Below, piece after piece: positions 35,870 to 48,751 of a stretch of 64,000 bases of DNA. The stretch is from Bromus sterilis (taxonomy: Eukaryota > Streptophyta > Magnoliopsida > Poales > Poaceae). The stretch is from contig OX465598.1 in the NCBI GenBank assembly GCA_950022295.1, forward strand, positions 9,300,001 through 9,364,000, written 5' to 3'. The translations under genes were made by a program, and so were the position numbers. Each line of letters begins with the position of its first letter. The stretch's first letter is position 1. The notes under the pieces are model-generated. The model ran no database searches, was not told where the DNA came from, and was given only the letters and a program-made list of their open reading frames with translations.

Positions 35870-37027
35870 GGACTTGTCGTAGGCGGGTGAAAATAATAAT
35901 TAACCCATACGTGACAGGCTTACAAAGGAAAGCTCTCCACAACGGTGTCTCATCAATTGCCTTTTTTTTCTCAACTATCAGAGATGACTCATTTCTCAGG
36001 TCTCAGGATTTGGTAATCTCATGTATTATTTTCATTCGATCAATCTCAGCATTTTGTTTCTTTACATATAGTCTAAGTTAGGGAAGCATTTCAGCACAAT
36101 CTATGATGTCATTTATTTGGAGTGGATGCGGAAATTATTATCAATATTGTGTGGTGATGAATCGCAACCCCCAGCTTTATTTTTGATTCCTGGTAGTTTT
36201 GACAATTTTCTTTCTAGACCAGATCGACATGTGCAACGGTTTTGATATTATGCCGCTTCTTTGACGGTATTGTTTAAATTAGCATATGCCGGTGAGAGGA
36301 AGAATACTCTAACAGATCACATATCTAGAACTGCGCTTCCCATGGAATATATGTTTGGATGCCCTAGAAGCAGTTGGTTCTGACCTATCTAACCTGGTAT
36401 GCATCGATACATACAATAATATATAAATAGAACAGTGTAATGATATATACTATAAGTTAGCTTCGCTTACTTGTTTAAAGGAGTTTGGTATGCTTATGTA
36501 CTATATAAGATAGTTAGTAGAGGTTGATTTGGCACCTTTAATTAACTGTCAGCTGCGACCATGTCCCATTGATCAGTAACATAACGAAACTAGAACCATG
36601 GTCTTCGCAACTAATTGAGGTACCATTTAGTCACATTCACATTTGGGAGTCAACTGAAACTAGCAGTAGAGGCCCTTTTCCATGTTTAAATTTGTGGCAA
36701 TCATGTATATATACGTGATAAAAATGTGAGGCTGAGTACGCCACAAGGACCCAATCGGATGACACTGGAGAGATCGATGAAACATGAGGCATGGTTTAAA
36801 AATATTCATCTCATCGTTGGTTAATTTGACCGTTGTACTCACCACGATTATTGAGGGAGCGCCTTGGAAACAAGGCTCACTGTGATGTCCGCCTAAACCC
36901 ACGGATCAGGCATCCGCCCTCAGCACCATGATAAAGGTCCTTTATGACAAGGGGCTGATGTTGTGGGACATCACCTACGACTTCGTCCAAAGGTGTGGGC
37001 ATCCCTTGCTTTATCATTTACTCTTGA
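35870..37027. other. No gene seen
   Basis: AT-rich intergenic sequence. From about 36860 it becomes more balanced and gene-like in composition, and this continues on the other side of the MITE at 37028-37306, but no protein family is recognisable in any frame. Confidence 0.35.
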
Positions 37028-37306
37028 GAGCAAGTACAATAGTGGCTAGTCAGCTGGCTATAAGAAATTAAATAGTATATTTATGCTTAGTTGGAGGAGA
37101 GAGAAGAGAAGCGGGCTACTAATTAGTAGCCAGCTGCAACACGTGCTCCTAGGCATTTTGTGAGATAGACATGTGGGCCATGTATTGCTAAAGTAGTATT
37201 CCTTATAGCCTTACTATTGTACTTGTTGACTATAAGATTAGCTATAGATGACATGGCATCTCCTTATAGCCAGCAGCTGACTATATCTATACTATTAACC
37301 ATGCTC
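37028..37306. mobile_element. Tourist-like MITE, 279 bp
   Basis: Inverted ends GAGCAAGTACAATAG and CTATTAACCATGCTC are flanked by TGA at 37025-37027 and 37307-37309. Subterminal TAGTCAGCTGGC and the inverted CAGCAGCTGACTA extend the pairing. The 3-bp duplication suggests PIF/Harbinger, although TGA differs from the usual TWA. Confidence 0.7.
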
Positions 37307-37309
37307 TGA

Positions 37310-40300
37310 GTGGGTCTTAGTTTTCCATGTTTTGGACGATTTCCTAATGGTTGCTTCATGAGGAATAAAGCAGATGGAATCCGAGGATGTTTGCTCCCGA
37401 GAACTAGAGCTGACCCACAAGACTCCCTACAAGGCCCAAGGCGCTTCTCTATCACCCTTGTGTGGAGATCAACACCCGATAGTAAGATGGTTCTCTCGGC
37501 AAGCCTGTCAAGCTCTCTAACTTGCCCGAGTTATCCTACCGATGAATCCTTCCATGGTTTACATACTCGAGTTTGCACCTAGGGCCCTTTTCCAGGAGGT
37601 CTTCATGTTGAAGTCGACTCTCCAGTGTATGAATTAATGAGGGAAGCTCCTATGGGGTGACAGGTACTTTGAGCACAATGAAGTAGATTCGGCATGATGT
37701 GAAGTCATAAGAGGATGGAACATGTGAGTCACAGTTCCATTCCTTTTATCTTATCCTTCTCTTCCTTCCCTAACTCACCTAGGCACAACTGTCGTAGGGG
37801 GGGGGGGGGGGGGGGGGCTTATGTAGGACTGAGTGTTGCACACTAGACGGGGCGGGGGGTAAATAGTCCTATAAAAAATTCTACTCATAATATTAGTTGG
37901 CAAAGTTGAAGCTTCTCCACTTTGACCTTAAGTCAACTTACACATGCAAGTCTACAACAAAGTATAAATGCGGAAGCGAAACTTGTAAGAAAGTAGAACT
38001 AAAAGGGAAAAGAGATCGCAAGCATAGTTGACACAGCCATGCTTTCCAGATGTTTCATATAGTTCCAGATAGCCTACTCCTCGTTTGTGGAGGATCGGAC
38101 ACCAAGCCATAAAAGCACAAATGTCTCGGCACCATAAAGGGCATGCCCACCGATCCCACCACTGCTTCATACCACTACGTTCAAATCCTTAATTGAGGTT
38201 GATCTTGCACGAAGAAGACGATCATCAAGCCTTGTACAAACACTTTACTCCTTCACATCTTATAAGCTCTCAGGTGACTCCTAGCCATGTAGGAAAGTAA
38301 CTAGCAAAGTAAATTCACTCGGATGAAGTCCTTTTTTAAGTGAAAATGATCTCAAATGGTCAGTTCAAAAGGGTTATCTGGATATTTCCATGTAATGTTT
38401 TCGTAGATAGTCCAGTTGGTGAACAACTGTTATTTCTCTTATCTGTATTTTTCTTCTATTTTTTTCATAATACATTTTACCAATATTAGGATTCCACAAA
38501 AAAATTAGTAAATTAAACATATTGTTATTTTTAGCCTTAAATAGTTGGAAATAATGCAAAATAATATCATTAAATGGTGATTTTAATTCAGGTATGTCAT
38601 TATAGATGTGAAAGCTACATGCAGAAATAAAATTGAAGTGGCAAAATGTTTATATGGTCACAAAAATTGGTTTGAAGGATACAATAGTTCAAGAGTGTGG
38701 ATGAATGTTAGAAACTTCATCAAACATAGTCCATTTGTGAAGAATCTGTTATTTTTATTTTCTGTCTTTTCTTCTCAGTTTTTTCTTTTTACCATAATAT
38801 CTACTCGCACAAACTTCATCAACTCTGTGTTATGGTATTTTTGGACTTCATATATATACATTTTCTTTTTTTCTTGAAATCATGCAAAACTTCAAGTCAG
38901 GCTACCATAACGCAAAGTTGAATATTTCATCCATTTCCAACACATTAGATGAAATTTTATATATATTCTTCAATATACTTTTCACTACATATTTAGAGCT
39001 TATTTCATATACCTATAGTTCAAACGAGATCACTTGCAATAAGTGTGCATAAACTAATTTAATGTATAATACATAGTTTACACAACAACATCTATGAAGT
39101 TACAATACTACCGAAAAATACATGCAAAACATCAACCAAATAATTAAATATATGGAGGTGTTAATTTACATTAAAATATATAACATTGGATACATGGCTC
39201 CTTCACCACACATGTCATTGAGTTCAATGCCACCAACCGCATCGAACCCACCCCATGTCTTGTAAATGTCATATGGTCACTCATTCACAAATTTCATTCC
39301 ACCACCCACATCCTCTATATTCCCTTCTTCTCTCCCATGACATTCTCCTCTTTTTCAAAATCTCATGAATTTATTAATGTGTTTAGCTTCTCCACTCTAC
39401 CATGCTCAGTTGCTCCTACACTTCCCGTTTAAACTCTTTGAAAGTGATTCTCCAAGTTTGGATAACCCATTTGTGTATAGATGGACACATTTGGATAACC
39501 TACATATGTTACATTTTTTCATAATTTTGACAAGAAATAAAACCTTCCTAAGAACCCATGTGTTGAAGGCATGCTTATTTGTCCAAGTAGCTTCACACGT
39601 TTGGCAGAATTTTTTCTTGACTAAAATATGATCAAAATAATCTAGTTTGTAGTTATCACCACATGGCTTCCCGTGTCAGCTTAGCAAGTGATGTTTATAT
39701 TTTTATTTTATCACTAGGCTGAACAAATGCATGCTGGCAATTATGAGTGGGAGAGATAATTGGAAAATGATTTGAAACTTTTTCCAGTACATGCAACATA
39801 AATATGGAGATACATAATCCATTAATTAAAGGCATTACATACTAAACTAGATAAAGGGATCCATAGTTGAAATGTTCAAAGATGAGTCCGGGCTCATATG
39901 CTCCTGGTGAATGGTAAATTCAAAAAATACTAAAAAATTTATAAAAACTATTTTTTTAGGCATCCTAGATGCTCATGTGTGCACCCGACCGCGAAGTCTG
40001 GCATCCACGCGACTTCAAGATGGGAGGCTCCTAAGATCCCAAGAGACATACATTCATGAGTGACTCACCCTTTCTTCCGACCCAGTGATAGATATGCTTA
40101 CCTGGTGGATTGATGACTCCACCTCACGGTTGCATCGATGGTGGTGCTCCCAATACTCTAAATACCCAGTCTCATCGATCGGATTATAATTGGTGTCAAC
40201 TACAATATTAATAAAGTGTCTAATGTCAATTTTCAGTGTGTATGTCTTCATGGGAAACTAGTTTTTAAACCCTTGAAAAAATCCATACAAAATACGATGA

Positions 40301-41723
40301 TGATCTATGCACCAAGGAAAACCCAAAGGACATGGACATTTGCTATGAAAGCTCACATGGCACCTAGGCACCTATGTAGGCACCCACAACCCAATGGTTC
40401 CTAAGAAACCTGAATACCTTCTGGAGCACTCCTCTGGCCACAATCTTGTGCCTGAAGTTGTTGGCCTGCCCTTAATATTTTGTATTATTTTGAGTTACAT
40501 AACACAGGGAAAAGATAAAATAGTGACATGACCCAGATTTAAGCGTCCAGAAATAGACCTCGGGAGAGTCGGTCTCGATGGAGTCTATCGTTCTTCATGG
40601 CCATGGCCATAGAAAATCATAGGGGAAATCCTCCTCCCACTTTTCCGACAGGAGAACATTGAGGTCGACCTCGTATAGTTGATTTGGTGGCATTTTTGAC
40701 TGAATCATTAGGGTTGACTCAGCTTAGCTCTAGCAGAGTAAGTTGTGTGGTTTGTTACATCCTAATGCATATCTTGCGAGTGAATTATAGTATTGTTGCC
40801 TTCACCACCTTTATAGTTGCCTTTGGGAGTGTGTGTGTGTGTATCTCCCTTGTGGTTGTTATGGCTTGGGGATTGATCCTATCCCTAGTTGGCTTTATTT
40901 CTCTGCATGAATATCTTGCTCAGTGTCCATGTCGGTTGATTGAATGGTGTGTTGTATTCTCTCATGAGAATTATCTCTGTTGTCTTGCATTGAGATTTGG
41001 CTTGAAGGGTTAACGTTTAGCAACTTAGGATTATCGAGATTTAATCGATAAGCTAATCCTATCTAATATGAGGGCTTTCATTAAGGGAGCGGTTTGATGT
41101 ACGGCTTCAAAAGTGTTTTTTCTTGGTTGTTTTTCTGGATCATTGTTGCTTCGGTTGGTTGTAGTTGCCGCGTGGTGGGTGCTAGTTGTCAATGCCGAAT
41201 TTGCATCATTCTTGTATACTAGGGTATACATATGACGGCCGGTGGTGAATAGGCGACATGAGAATTTTATTATGTCTTGTGGTCTTCTATGTTTCTCAAA
41301 GATTACAATGATGTTCATGACTAGTGTATCCAACCTTGAGATGGATAACAACCCTACTTGAGGGGTTTTTTTCATCTTTTTAAGTGCTCTTAAAGATTCC
41401 AATGGTGTTCAAGATATTAAAATGTCTTGGTGAGTATGACAGGGTGGTTTTTTTTCATGTAGAAGTTGTTCTCCTATGACGTTCAGTTTCTTTATAGGAT
41501 CCGTGTCGATCTTCCAACCCAAGATTTGTTTGATATATTTTGTAATTTAGACCAACCTTAAGAAATAGATATTCGACTAGTTTAAACTCGATCTAGATTC
41601 TCAAGCAGACCTCCTCATACTTGTATTGTAGCACATATGAGATCAATATGCATTTCGATATAATCATGGATGAGTCAACATGATTGTACATGTAAACTCC
41701 CTCTGACTAAATCAAATCTAAAT
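37310..41723. other. No gene supported; G21 tract and AT-rich sequence
   Basis: A run of 21 G lies at 37797-37817. Positions 38370-39660 are AT-rich, with two loosely similar blocks (38430-38480 and 38740-38800, both containing CTGTTATTT and TCTTTTCT-type phrases). A TE-like start, GAGTCCGGGCTCATATGCTCC, is at about 39884 without a partner end. The frame 40684-41013 (109 codons, very hydrophobic) and the antisense frame 41031-41402 have no recognisable homology. Confidence 0.35.
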
Positions 41724-41915
41724 TTCAGATATAAATATTTTTTTGAGGCATTGACCATAGAACAATTGTTCTACGGTATATTTTCTATTTATCCAAAAGA
41801 ATACAGTGGTATGATACAATGGAAAATTACAAAAAGAGGGGGGGAGACCATAGTCTAATTAGCCAATTCCAGTTTTGTGGAACATCGTCAAAGTGGGAAA
41901 TCTAGGTTAGCTGCC

Positions 41916-44900
41916 TCAAAAAAATCTGTCAAGATTGACTGCAATCCAGTCCAAGAGTTCTTGTTTGAATTTGTCCTTTATTCTGTGTTGAAGGATAGAG
42001 AGGTCATGGGCCAAATTCCTCCTCCATCCTTGAACTGTTGCTCTTTCACTGTTGAAGATCAAACCATTCCTTTGGTTCCAAATGTGCCAGCATCCTAAAA
42101 TTATGATTTCTAGGCCAAAGTGTTGTGGAACATGCTCTAGTGTCAGCCAGGTTTCTTCCAGAATGGATGTGCCTCTTTGTTTGAAGTGGATCAGAGTGAT
42201 CCAACATTTGAAGGCAAAATTGCAGTCCCAGAACAAATGAAGGGAGGTTTCTGGGTTATTTGATGAGCAACATGCACAGTCATAGTTGGGGAGATGAAAG
42301 TTCTTTCTCTGGAGAAATGCTCTTGTGTTTATTCTATTGTTAATTAGTAACCAGAAGAATATCTTGTGCTTAAGCCTAGCTGCACATTTCCAGAGTTTTT
42401 TGGTTAATCCATTTGCAGTGTCTTCAACCATGAGCTTCTTGTATACTGTGTTTGAGGAGAATTTCAGTTTTCCATGACTTATCCATACATCTCTGTCGTT
42501 TGGATTGTGCTGCAGAAGTTGTGAAGTTTGCTGGAGTTGGTTCCATGCTTCAATAGATAGGGGAATATGAAACAACTCATTCCAGTTGGAGGCATCTCTG
42601 GATTTTTGGACAGAAATGTTTTTGTCCTTGGCAAAAGAGAGGAGTTCAGGGAACTCTTCAGAGAGGCACTTGTCTGTACATTTGTCATACCAGAGAGATA
42701 CAGTGTTACCTTTCCCAATCTGAATTGTAGCATACTTCTTGTAAGTTGGGAGGAGAGGGATATGATATTTCCACTAGAAAGAACCTGTGGATTGACCCAA
42801 GGGTGGATTTTCACAGTAAGCAGTTTCCCATAAGAGCAGGACCCAAGGATTGTCATCTTTGTTGAGGAATTTGTGAATATTCTTAGTGAGGAGAGCTTTG
42901 TTGTGTGTGGAAATATCAATAATACCTAGACCTCCCTTTTCTTTGGGTTTACAAACTTTTTGCCAAGATATGAGTGGAGAGCCACCCTGGTTAGCTCCAT
43001 ATTTTCTCCAAAAGAAGGATCTGAGGTACTTGTTGATTTGATTGATAACACCAGCTGGCAGTATGAGTGTGCACATATAGAATGTGGGGAGTGCTGAGAA
43101 GATGTGTTTGATCAGCATCAATCTTCCATCATAGGAAAGCATTGTGGAGCATCCAGAGAGCCTTCTGTCAATTCTCTGCATTAGGTTCAGGAAGTGTTCA
43201 ATTTTTGGCTTGTGGATGTCTAATGGAAGACCCATATAGGTGAAGGGGAAGGATCCCAGTTGGCAGTTTAGCGTGCTGGTGAGGGCCTGCAAGTTGTTTT
43301 CTGGTACATTGATAGGAACCAGAGAAGACTTGTGGAAATTTACTTTCAGTCCAGTGTATTTTTCAAAGTAATACAACAATATTATGATTTGTTCCAATTT
43401 TGTTTTATGAGCTGGCATAATCAATAATGTATCATCAGCATATTGAATGATTGGAAAGTGAGGTCCTGAAGAAATCAATATGGGTCTCTCAATGAGTTGC
43501 TCAAGCATAGCCTCATTGCAAATGGATTGAAGGAGGTTAGCTGCCAGTACAAATAGAAGTGGAGAGAGGGGGTCCCCTTGTCTGACTCCTCTTTTGCAAT
43601 GGAAGGTTTTCCCTGGGATACCATTGAGTAACGCTGATGATGTGCCAGAATTGAATATCATCCTCATCCACTTGCACCAAACTTCTCCAAATCCTTTTGC
43701 TTTCAATATTTCCAGTATGGTTTCATGTTCAATCATGTCAAAAGCTTTCTCAAAGTCTAGTTTGAGCACCACTGTTGGTTTTTTGGATGCATGGCATAGA
43801 TGTAAATATTCATATGCCCAGGCCACACAATCTTGAAGGGGTCTATTTTTAATGAAACCATACTGGTTGATGTGAATCAAGGAGGTGATGTGTGATTGTA
43901 ATCTGTTTGCTAGCAATTTGGTAATGATTTTGATGGTGCAATTCAGCAGAGAGATTGGTCTGAAATCATTGGCTGTGCAGGGTGTATCAATTTTTGGGAT
44001 GAGAGTGATGAAAGAGACATTTATGCTTTGAAGGCTGACAATCCCAGCATGAAAGTCAGCAATAAGTCTGTCAAAGTCCTGACAAATAATATCCCAACAG
44101 TGTTTCATGAAAGCACCATTAAAGCCATCTGGTCCTGGAGCTTTGTCTGCAGGAATCTGCTTAACCACCTCATCAATTTCAGTGCATGTGAAAGGAGCTT
44201 CAAGTGCATCCAGGTTTTCTACTCTTTTGATGATGTGTGAGAAGTTCATGTGGTCTTCAATCTCAGTCCTAGTTCCTAGTCTTCCTCTGAATGCTTGCCA
44301 AAGTAAATGGGCCTTTCCTTCTTGGTCAGAGACAATGTTTCCATTTGGATCTGTAAGGGAAGCTATGGAATTGTGCCTGTGGTTTAGAGTAGCCTTGGTC
44401 TTGTAAAGTTTTGAGTTTTCATCTTCAAGTTTGACCCATCTGATTGTTGCTCTTTGTTTCCAGTATATTCTCTGGAACTCAAGAACTTGAGCAAGGTGCT
44501 GTTTCAGTATGTCTCTGCCATTGCTTTCAGTGTCACTAAGTGGTCTGACTTCTTCAAAAAAATCCCACATGTGAATGACCTCATTTGTGGCTTTGATGGT
44601 TGCAGTTAGGTTGGAGATTGATTTTGCCCAGATTTTCAATCCTTTTCTCAGCCTTTTGAAATTTGCAGTGATAACTTTAGCACTATCAGTTTCTATGCTG
44701 GGTTGATTCTAGTTATCAGCCACCACTTGTTTGAAGTCTTGATGTTTGAGCCAGTAGTTTTCAAATCTAAAAATTCTTGATTTAGGGATGGCAGTGCCTA
44801 TGGAGATGCAGCAGGGGGAATGATCAGAGGTTGTTTTTGCCAAAGTTCTCACAGTTGTGTTGGGAAAAGCAGTTATCCAGTGCTCAGAGGTGAATACCCA

Positions 44901-45320
44901 GTCAAGTTTTTCCAGCAGTGGTGCATCTTGCATGTTACTCCAAGTGAAGGCTCTGTCTTTGAGAGGGATTTCTACAAGGGCCATGTTGCTCATTGTTTCA
45001 TTGAATTGTAACATGTGTTGAACATCTCCAGTTCCCCTGTTTCTGTTGTGAGGGTATCTGATATAATTGAAGTCCCCCATAATCAACCAGTCATTTTCAT
45101 CAGGCATGTTAATATTGTTAAGCCAGTATAGGAAGTCAGGTCTTTGGATTGTGTCACATGGCCCATAAATATTGGTCAGAATCCAGGATTGATTATTGAG
45201 CAGAGAGGTGAATCTAATTGAGATGGAGAATTTATTTTTGTGGAGGCATTCCCCTTGAAAAATCCTATCATTCCAGACTACTAGCAGTCCACCAGAAGCT
45301 CCCACTAATGGAACAAAATC
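41916..45320 (-). pseudogene. LINE ORF2, endonuclease-reverse transcriptase (broken)
   Basis: In one frame, different from ORF1, the segment encodes the APE-type endonuclease (GDFN motif and a C-terminal TSDHSP motif). This is followed by reverse transcriptase with KAPGPDGFNGAF, FRPISLLNC, LDFEKAFD, RGVRQGDPLSP and the catalytic YADD at 43431-43442, then KEKGGLGI and a zinc-finger-like tail (CACCSSNNPETSLHLFWDC). The frame has TAG at 44709-44711 and TAG at 42774-42776. The endonuclease begins abruptly at FDFVPLVGASGG. The expected N-terminal part (WN.RG and QE motifs) is absent, and an upstream in-frame TAA lies within a duplicated TTTAAATGTG-type microhomology. A deletion there is the likely cause. 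It is non-autonomous. Confidence 0.88.
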
Positions 45321-45354
45321 AAATTTAAATGTGACTTATTGCAAGGTTAAATAT

Positions 45355-48099
45355 TTAAATGTGTTTTCCAGAAGATGCTTCATTTTCCTGGAAAGACAGT
45401 TCATGCATAGAATATTTTCCTTTAATTAAAAAACCAAGGGGTGCAGAGAGCAGAGAACTGTCACCATTTTCAGAATGACTAAAATCCACTTCAGGAGAGC
45501 TCCCCACCTGCTTGCTCTTAACTTCAGCATTTTCCTCCTCTTCCACAACTATTTCTTCATCAACAGAGGAACTTTAATCAGAAGCTTTGGTTTGGTTTTC
45601 AGCTAAGTCCTCCAGACTGACTGGCTGAATAACAAGATCTAAAGGGTTTTCCACAATGTTCCAGGGATCAGTGAGAGAAAAGAGTGGTTGCATTACTTCA
45701 AGTACTGGATCATTGGTTGCCACTGTAACTTCCTGTGAGTCAGGTGGACTGAGGCTTGTGTTGCAGGAAATTTATGGCAGTTTCAGTGGTTCAAAAGGGA
45801 TTATGGCTTTGGATGGAGAGGTGGGATTCTTTTGTGTGGTAGCAGAAAACTGAATTCCCAGTTGCAGTGTGGGCTGATGGGCTTCAATGGGCTGAGAAAG
45901 AGAAATCTGATCTGGAAGCCCACTGAAAATGTGGCCCATAAGGTTTGAATCAGTGTTTCCCTCCATCATACCAAGTTCAGAGCTACCTTCAGAGATGTTG
46001 TGTACTGAATTTGATCCCAGGGAGAGAGTGAGGCCACTGTCAGAGCTGGCTTGGTTAGCAGAACTATTGATGTTCAGTTCCACTTGCTCCTCAAGTGGCT
46101 GCATTAGCTCATCCATAATAGGGAATTCCCCTGGTTCTAGCTCTTGATCTACCAGGATGTTTCCAGCTGGTTGTGGCCATTGGCCCCATCCAGGAAGATC
46201 AGCTGCCTCTTCATCATCTTCTAACTCTTGGTTTAGATCAGGAATGTGCACCAACACTTGTTCATGGGCAGGCAGGTTAAGGTCGTCCACTACTTGGTGC
46301 TGGAGAATGGGGCCAATGAAGTGATGCAAATGATTGGGGTGAAAGTTGGGGTTAACTGGGGGAGGAATGGGGTTGCCATCAGGTGGAATGGGATCTTCAT
46401 CTGGTGGGCCCCCTGCAAGCAATTCCTGCTGCAGGATCACCACTGGAAGGGTCCAGGATTCAGACATGGGAATGTTACCATCTCCAATCACAATGCTGGC
46501 AGGAATGACACTGAGATTACCAACTCTGATTTTCATGATAATTGCAGCTCTGGTGCTTCTAGCTCTATCCCATAGGAGTAGCTTGGCAAAACTTCTGACA
46601 GCATTGGAAACTTCTTGGATGTCCCTCTTGTCAAAAGGAAATCCCACTACCTGGATCCAAACATCTCTGTCTAACTGCATGTTTCTCCAATTCAGTCCCT
46701 GGTTGTGCCTCTGAAAAATTACATGAATGTCACCAAACTGGTGGGGACTCTCATGCACTAATGTGTCCCTGTCTAGAGCGCTATTCAATCTTACATACGC
46801 TTGGCCAAACAGACAGGGGCTAATCTCAGTAAAGTTCATCTGTCGGACCGTGAGCAGGAATTCACTGAGCAAATCTCTAATATTGTGAAAATGCGCAGGC
46901 AAGTTCGGCATAGGGACAAACGTTGCAATGGCCCAATCTTCATGCATGGGAGCAGAGGCGGAGGAGAGAACACGCACCCTTGCAGGTCTCCCTTGTACCT
47001 CGAGAACTTGTTGTCCCGGTGGGAGGAACGCCGGCGAGTCGAAGGGGAACGCCGCCATTGGAGGAGGCGCAACGTTGACGGCGGGAGCCGGTGGAGGTGT
47101 TCTTGACGGCTGGGGGATTTGCGGAGTAGCTTGGGGTAGGGGGAGGATGCCGGGAGCGGAGGAAGGTGGCGGGATCAATGGGACATAACTTCGAGTTGTC
47201 TTGTCAATCGCCTCAGTCAGGGGAGGACTTGTCTTGTCCTGGAGGGCAATTACGGGAAGATTCCCAGGCTTGGACGGTGGGGTGTGGGATACGGGACGAC
47301 AGTCTCTGGCAATGTGACCCCACCCCTTACACTTGTGGCATTTGATTTTTCGTGTGCAAGCGGGCCTCAAGTGATCAGAGCCCAGGCACCTGAAGCAGAA
47401 CGGCCCAAGAGAATGGGCCTTTGAACTTTGAATCAAAGCGTTTGGCGCTCCTTTCGCCCTGAAATGGCGACCAGCATTAGAGGCATGATAATTAGCAGTG
47501 ATTGGGGCATTAAACTGCACACTAAAATTGCTTGATCCTCTGGGCGTAGAAACAACTCTTTGGGATGAACTTGAATTTGAATTTGAAGTGACAGATTGAT
47601 GCCTGTGACCCGGGATCTGATTGCTTCTGCTATTGTTGAAGATCCGAGGTGTTTTGGTTGCTTGGGCATAAGATTTTTTCTTTAAATGGCTAACCAGCGT
47701 CTAAGAGTCTTCTTGCTCCTTCTGGTAGAGCTCAAATTCTTTGAGATAGTTTGGGCCACCAGAATTCCATAACCAGAAGGATAGACTAAACAACTCAGAG
47801 ATAATATTTCCTCCATTGTAAATGGCAAACCCAACATCCAGTGCAGCAACTGAGAACTTGAAAGTCAAGTTTTGCAATCTCTGAACCTTGAACAAACTAG
47901 CTCTTCCTCCAAAGCAAGACAAGAGAATGATAGCAACTGAGTCATCAGAGAGACTTATCTTGGATTTGGTGAACTCCGCAACCAGGAAGAATTCCCTGAG
48001 GCCTTGATTAGCCACGAAGTTGATGGGTTTCTTGAGTGTAGCCCAAATGTGCTTTTCGAACCGAAGGCCTCTTTCAAAGCTGAGATCTTGCAGGGACAT
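45355..48099 (-). pseudogene. LINE ORF1, zinc-knuckle RNA-binding protein (three stops)
   Basis: One frame of 914 codons starts at the ATG at 48099 and ends at 45355. It is broken by TAG at 47701-47703 (codon 133), TAA at 45772-45774 (codon 776) and TAA at 45574-45576 (codon 842). Residues about 235-267 hold two CX2CX4HX4C zinc knuckles (CFRCLGSDHLRPAC and CHKCKGWGHIARDC). The following 120 residues are Pro-rich, and the C-terminal half has acidic stretches (ELEDDEEAADL, EEEENAE). LINE ORF1 proteins bind element RNA and form ribonucleoproteins. An N-terminal block of about 130 residues precedes the first stop. Length is large for an ORF1, which is usual for this kind of grass LINE as far as I recall. 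Confidence 0.85.
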
Positions 48100-48677
48100 G
48101 GTGGACGATGAGGCCGGAGTGAACCTCAGCGATGGTTTGGTCGCCGGTGACGGATTGTGCGCCGGCGGTGTATGGTTGTGGCCGCCGTGGCCGGAGTGGC
48201 CAGCGGCGGTGGGCTAGGGGCTCTCGCTAGGGGCCTGATTCTATGTGATGATGTTCAGATATAAATATCTTTCAAAAATATCTAATTTTAGATAGTTGTA
48301 AACCACACACGTGATTTTCCCGAGAACATTCCCCACACGTAAATTTTGCTGGGCAGCTCTGTAAGTAGCCGCCAATGCCAGCTTCTCAAATGCCGGAGAG
48401 GCGCCGTGGATTCTCCGCTTCTCAAGCGAAAACCGTAACTGCTCATTTGAAAATTGTAAAAATAATGAATTAATATTTATTCTGAAAGGGAATTGTAATT
48501 TGCCTAAAAAGATAAGGAGCAAAAAAGGGCAGCCGGAGATACGGGGATCAAAAGGGCGCCATTGTTCATTGTTCAAAAAACCCAAGCAGCAGCAAGGCAC
48601 GTAGCTATTATTCAAAAGGCTCTATTCCCCTCTCTTTCCCAGCGGTGGGGATTGCACCCAAGGTCATGTCCCAGCAG

Positions 48678-48685
48678 TATAAATA
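48678..48685 (+). promoter_or_regulatory. TATA box of the HLS1-like gene
   Basis: TATAAATA lies 74 bp upstream of the ATG at 48752, giving a predicted leader of roughly 40 bases. The full-length LINE ends 425 bp further upstream, so any distal promoter beyond that has been displaced by 6.5 kb. Confidence 0.65.
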
Positions 48686-48751
48686 TGGAGCCACACCCTC
48701 CCATCGGAGCAGAAGAAGCACCAGCAGCACATAGCCATTGAGAAGGCAAGC

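Larger units (their letters stand above)
41739..48253 (-). mobile_element. Full-length LINE with a 15-bp target duplication
   Basis: The element is flanked by perfect direct repeats TTCAGATATAAATAT at 41724-41738 and 48254-48268. A short A tail on the minus strand (Ts at 41739-41744) adjoins the left copy, as expected for target-primed reverse transcription. Its minus-strand 5' end carries a GC-rich leader (CCCCTAGCGAGAGCCCC...), followed by ORF1 (48099-45355) and ORF2 (to 41916), then a 170-base 3' tail. The 6515-bp length, unbroken order and intact duplication indicate a fairly recent insertion. Its 5' end faces the HLS1-like gene 0.5 kb away. Confidence 0.92.

Noticed and set aside
40684..41013. 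109-codon hydrophobic plus-strand frame
   Set aside because: T-rich sequence gives hydrophobic translations by chance. No family pattern, and the antisense frame overlaps the adjacent part.
47433..47669. 78-codon minus-strand frame in the LINE
   Set aside because: It is a shifted frame over ORF1; the true frame is continuous through this region.
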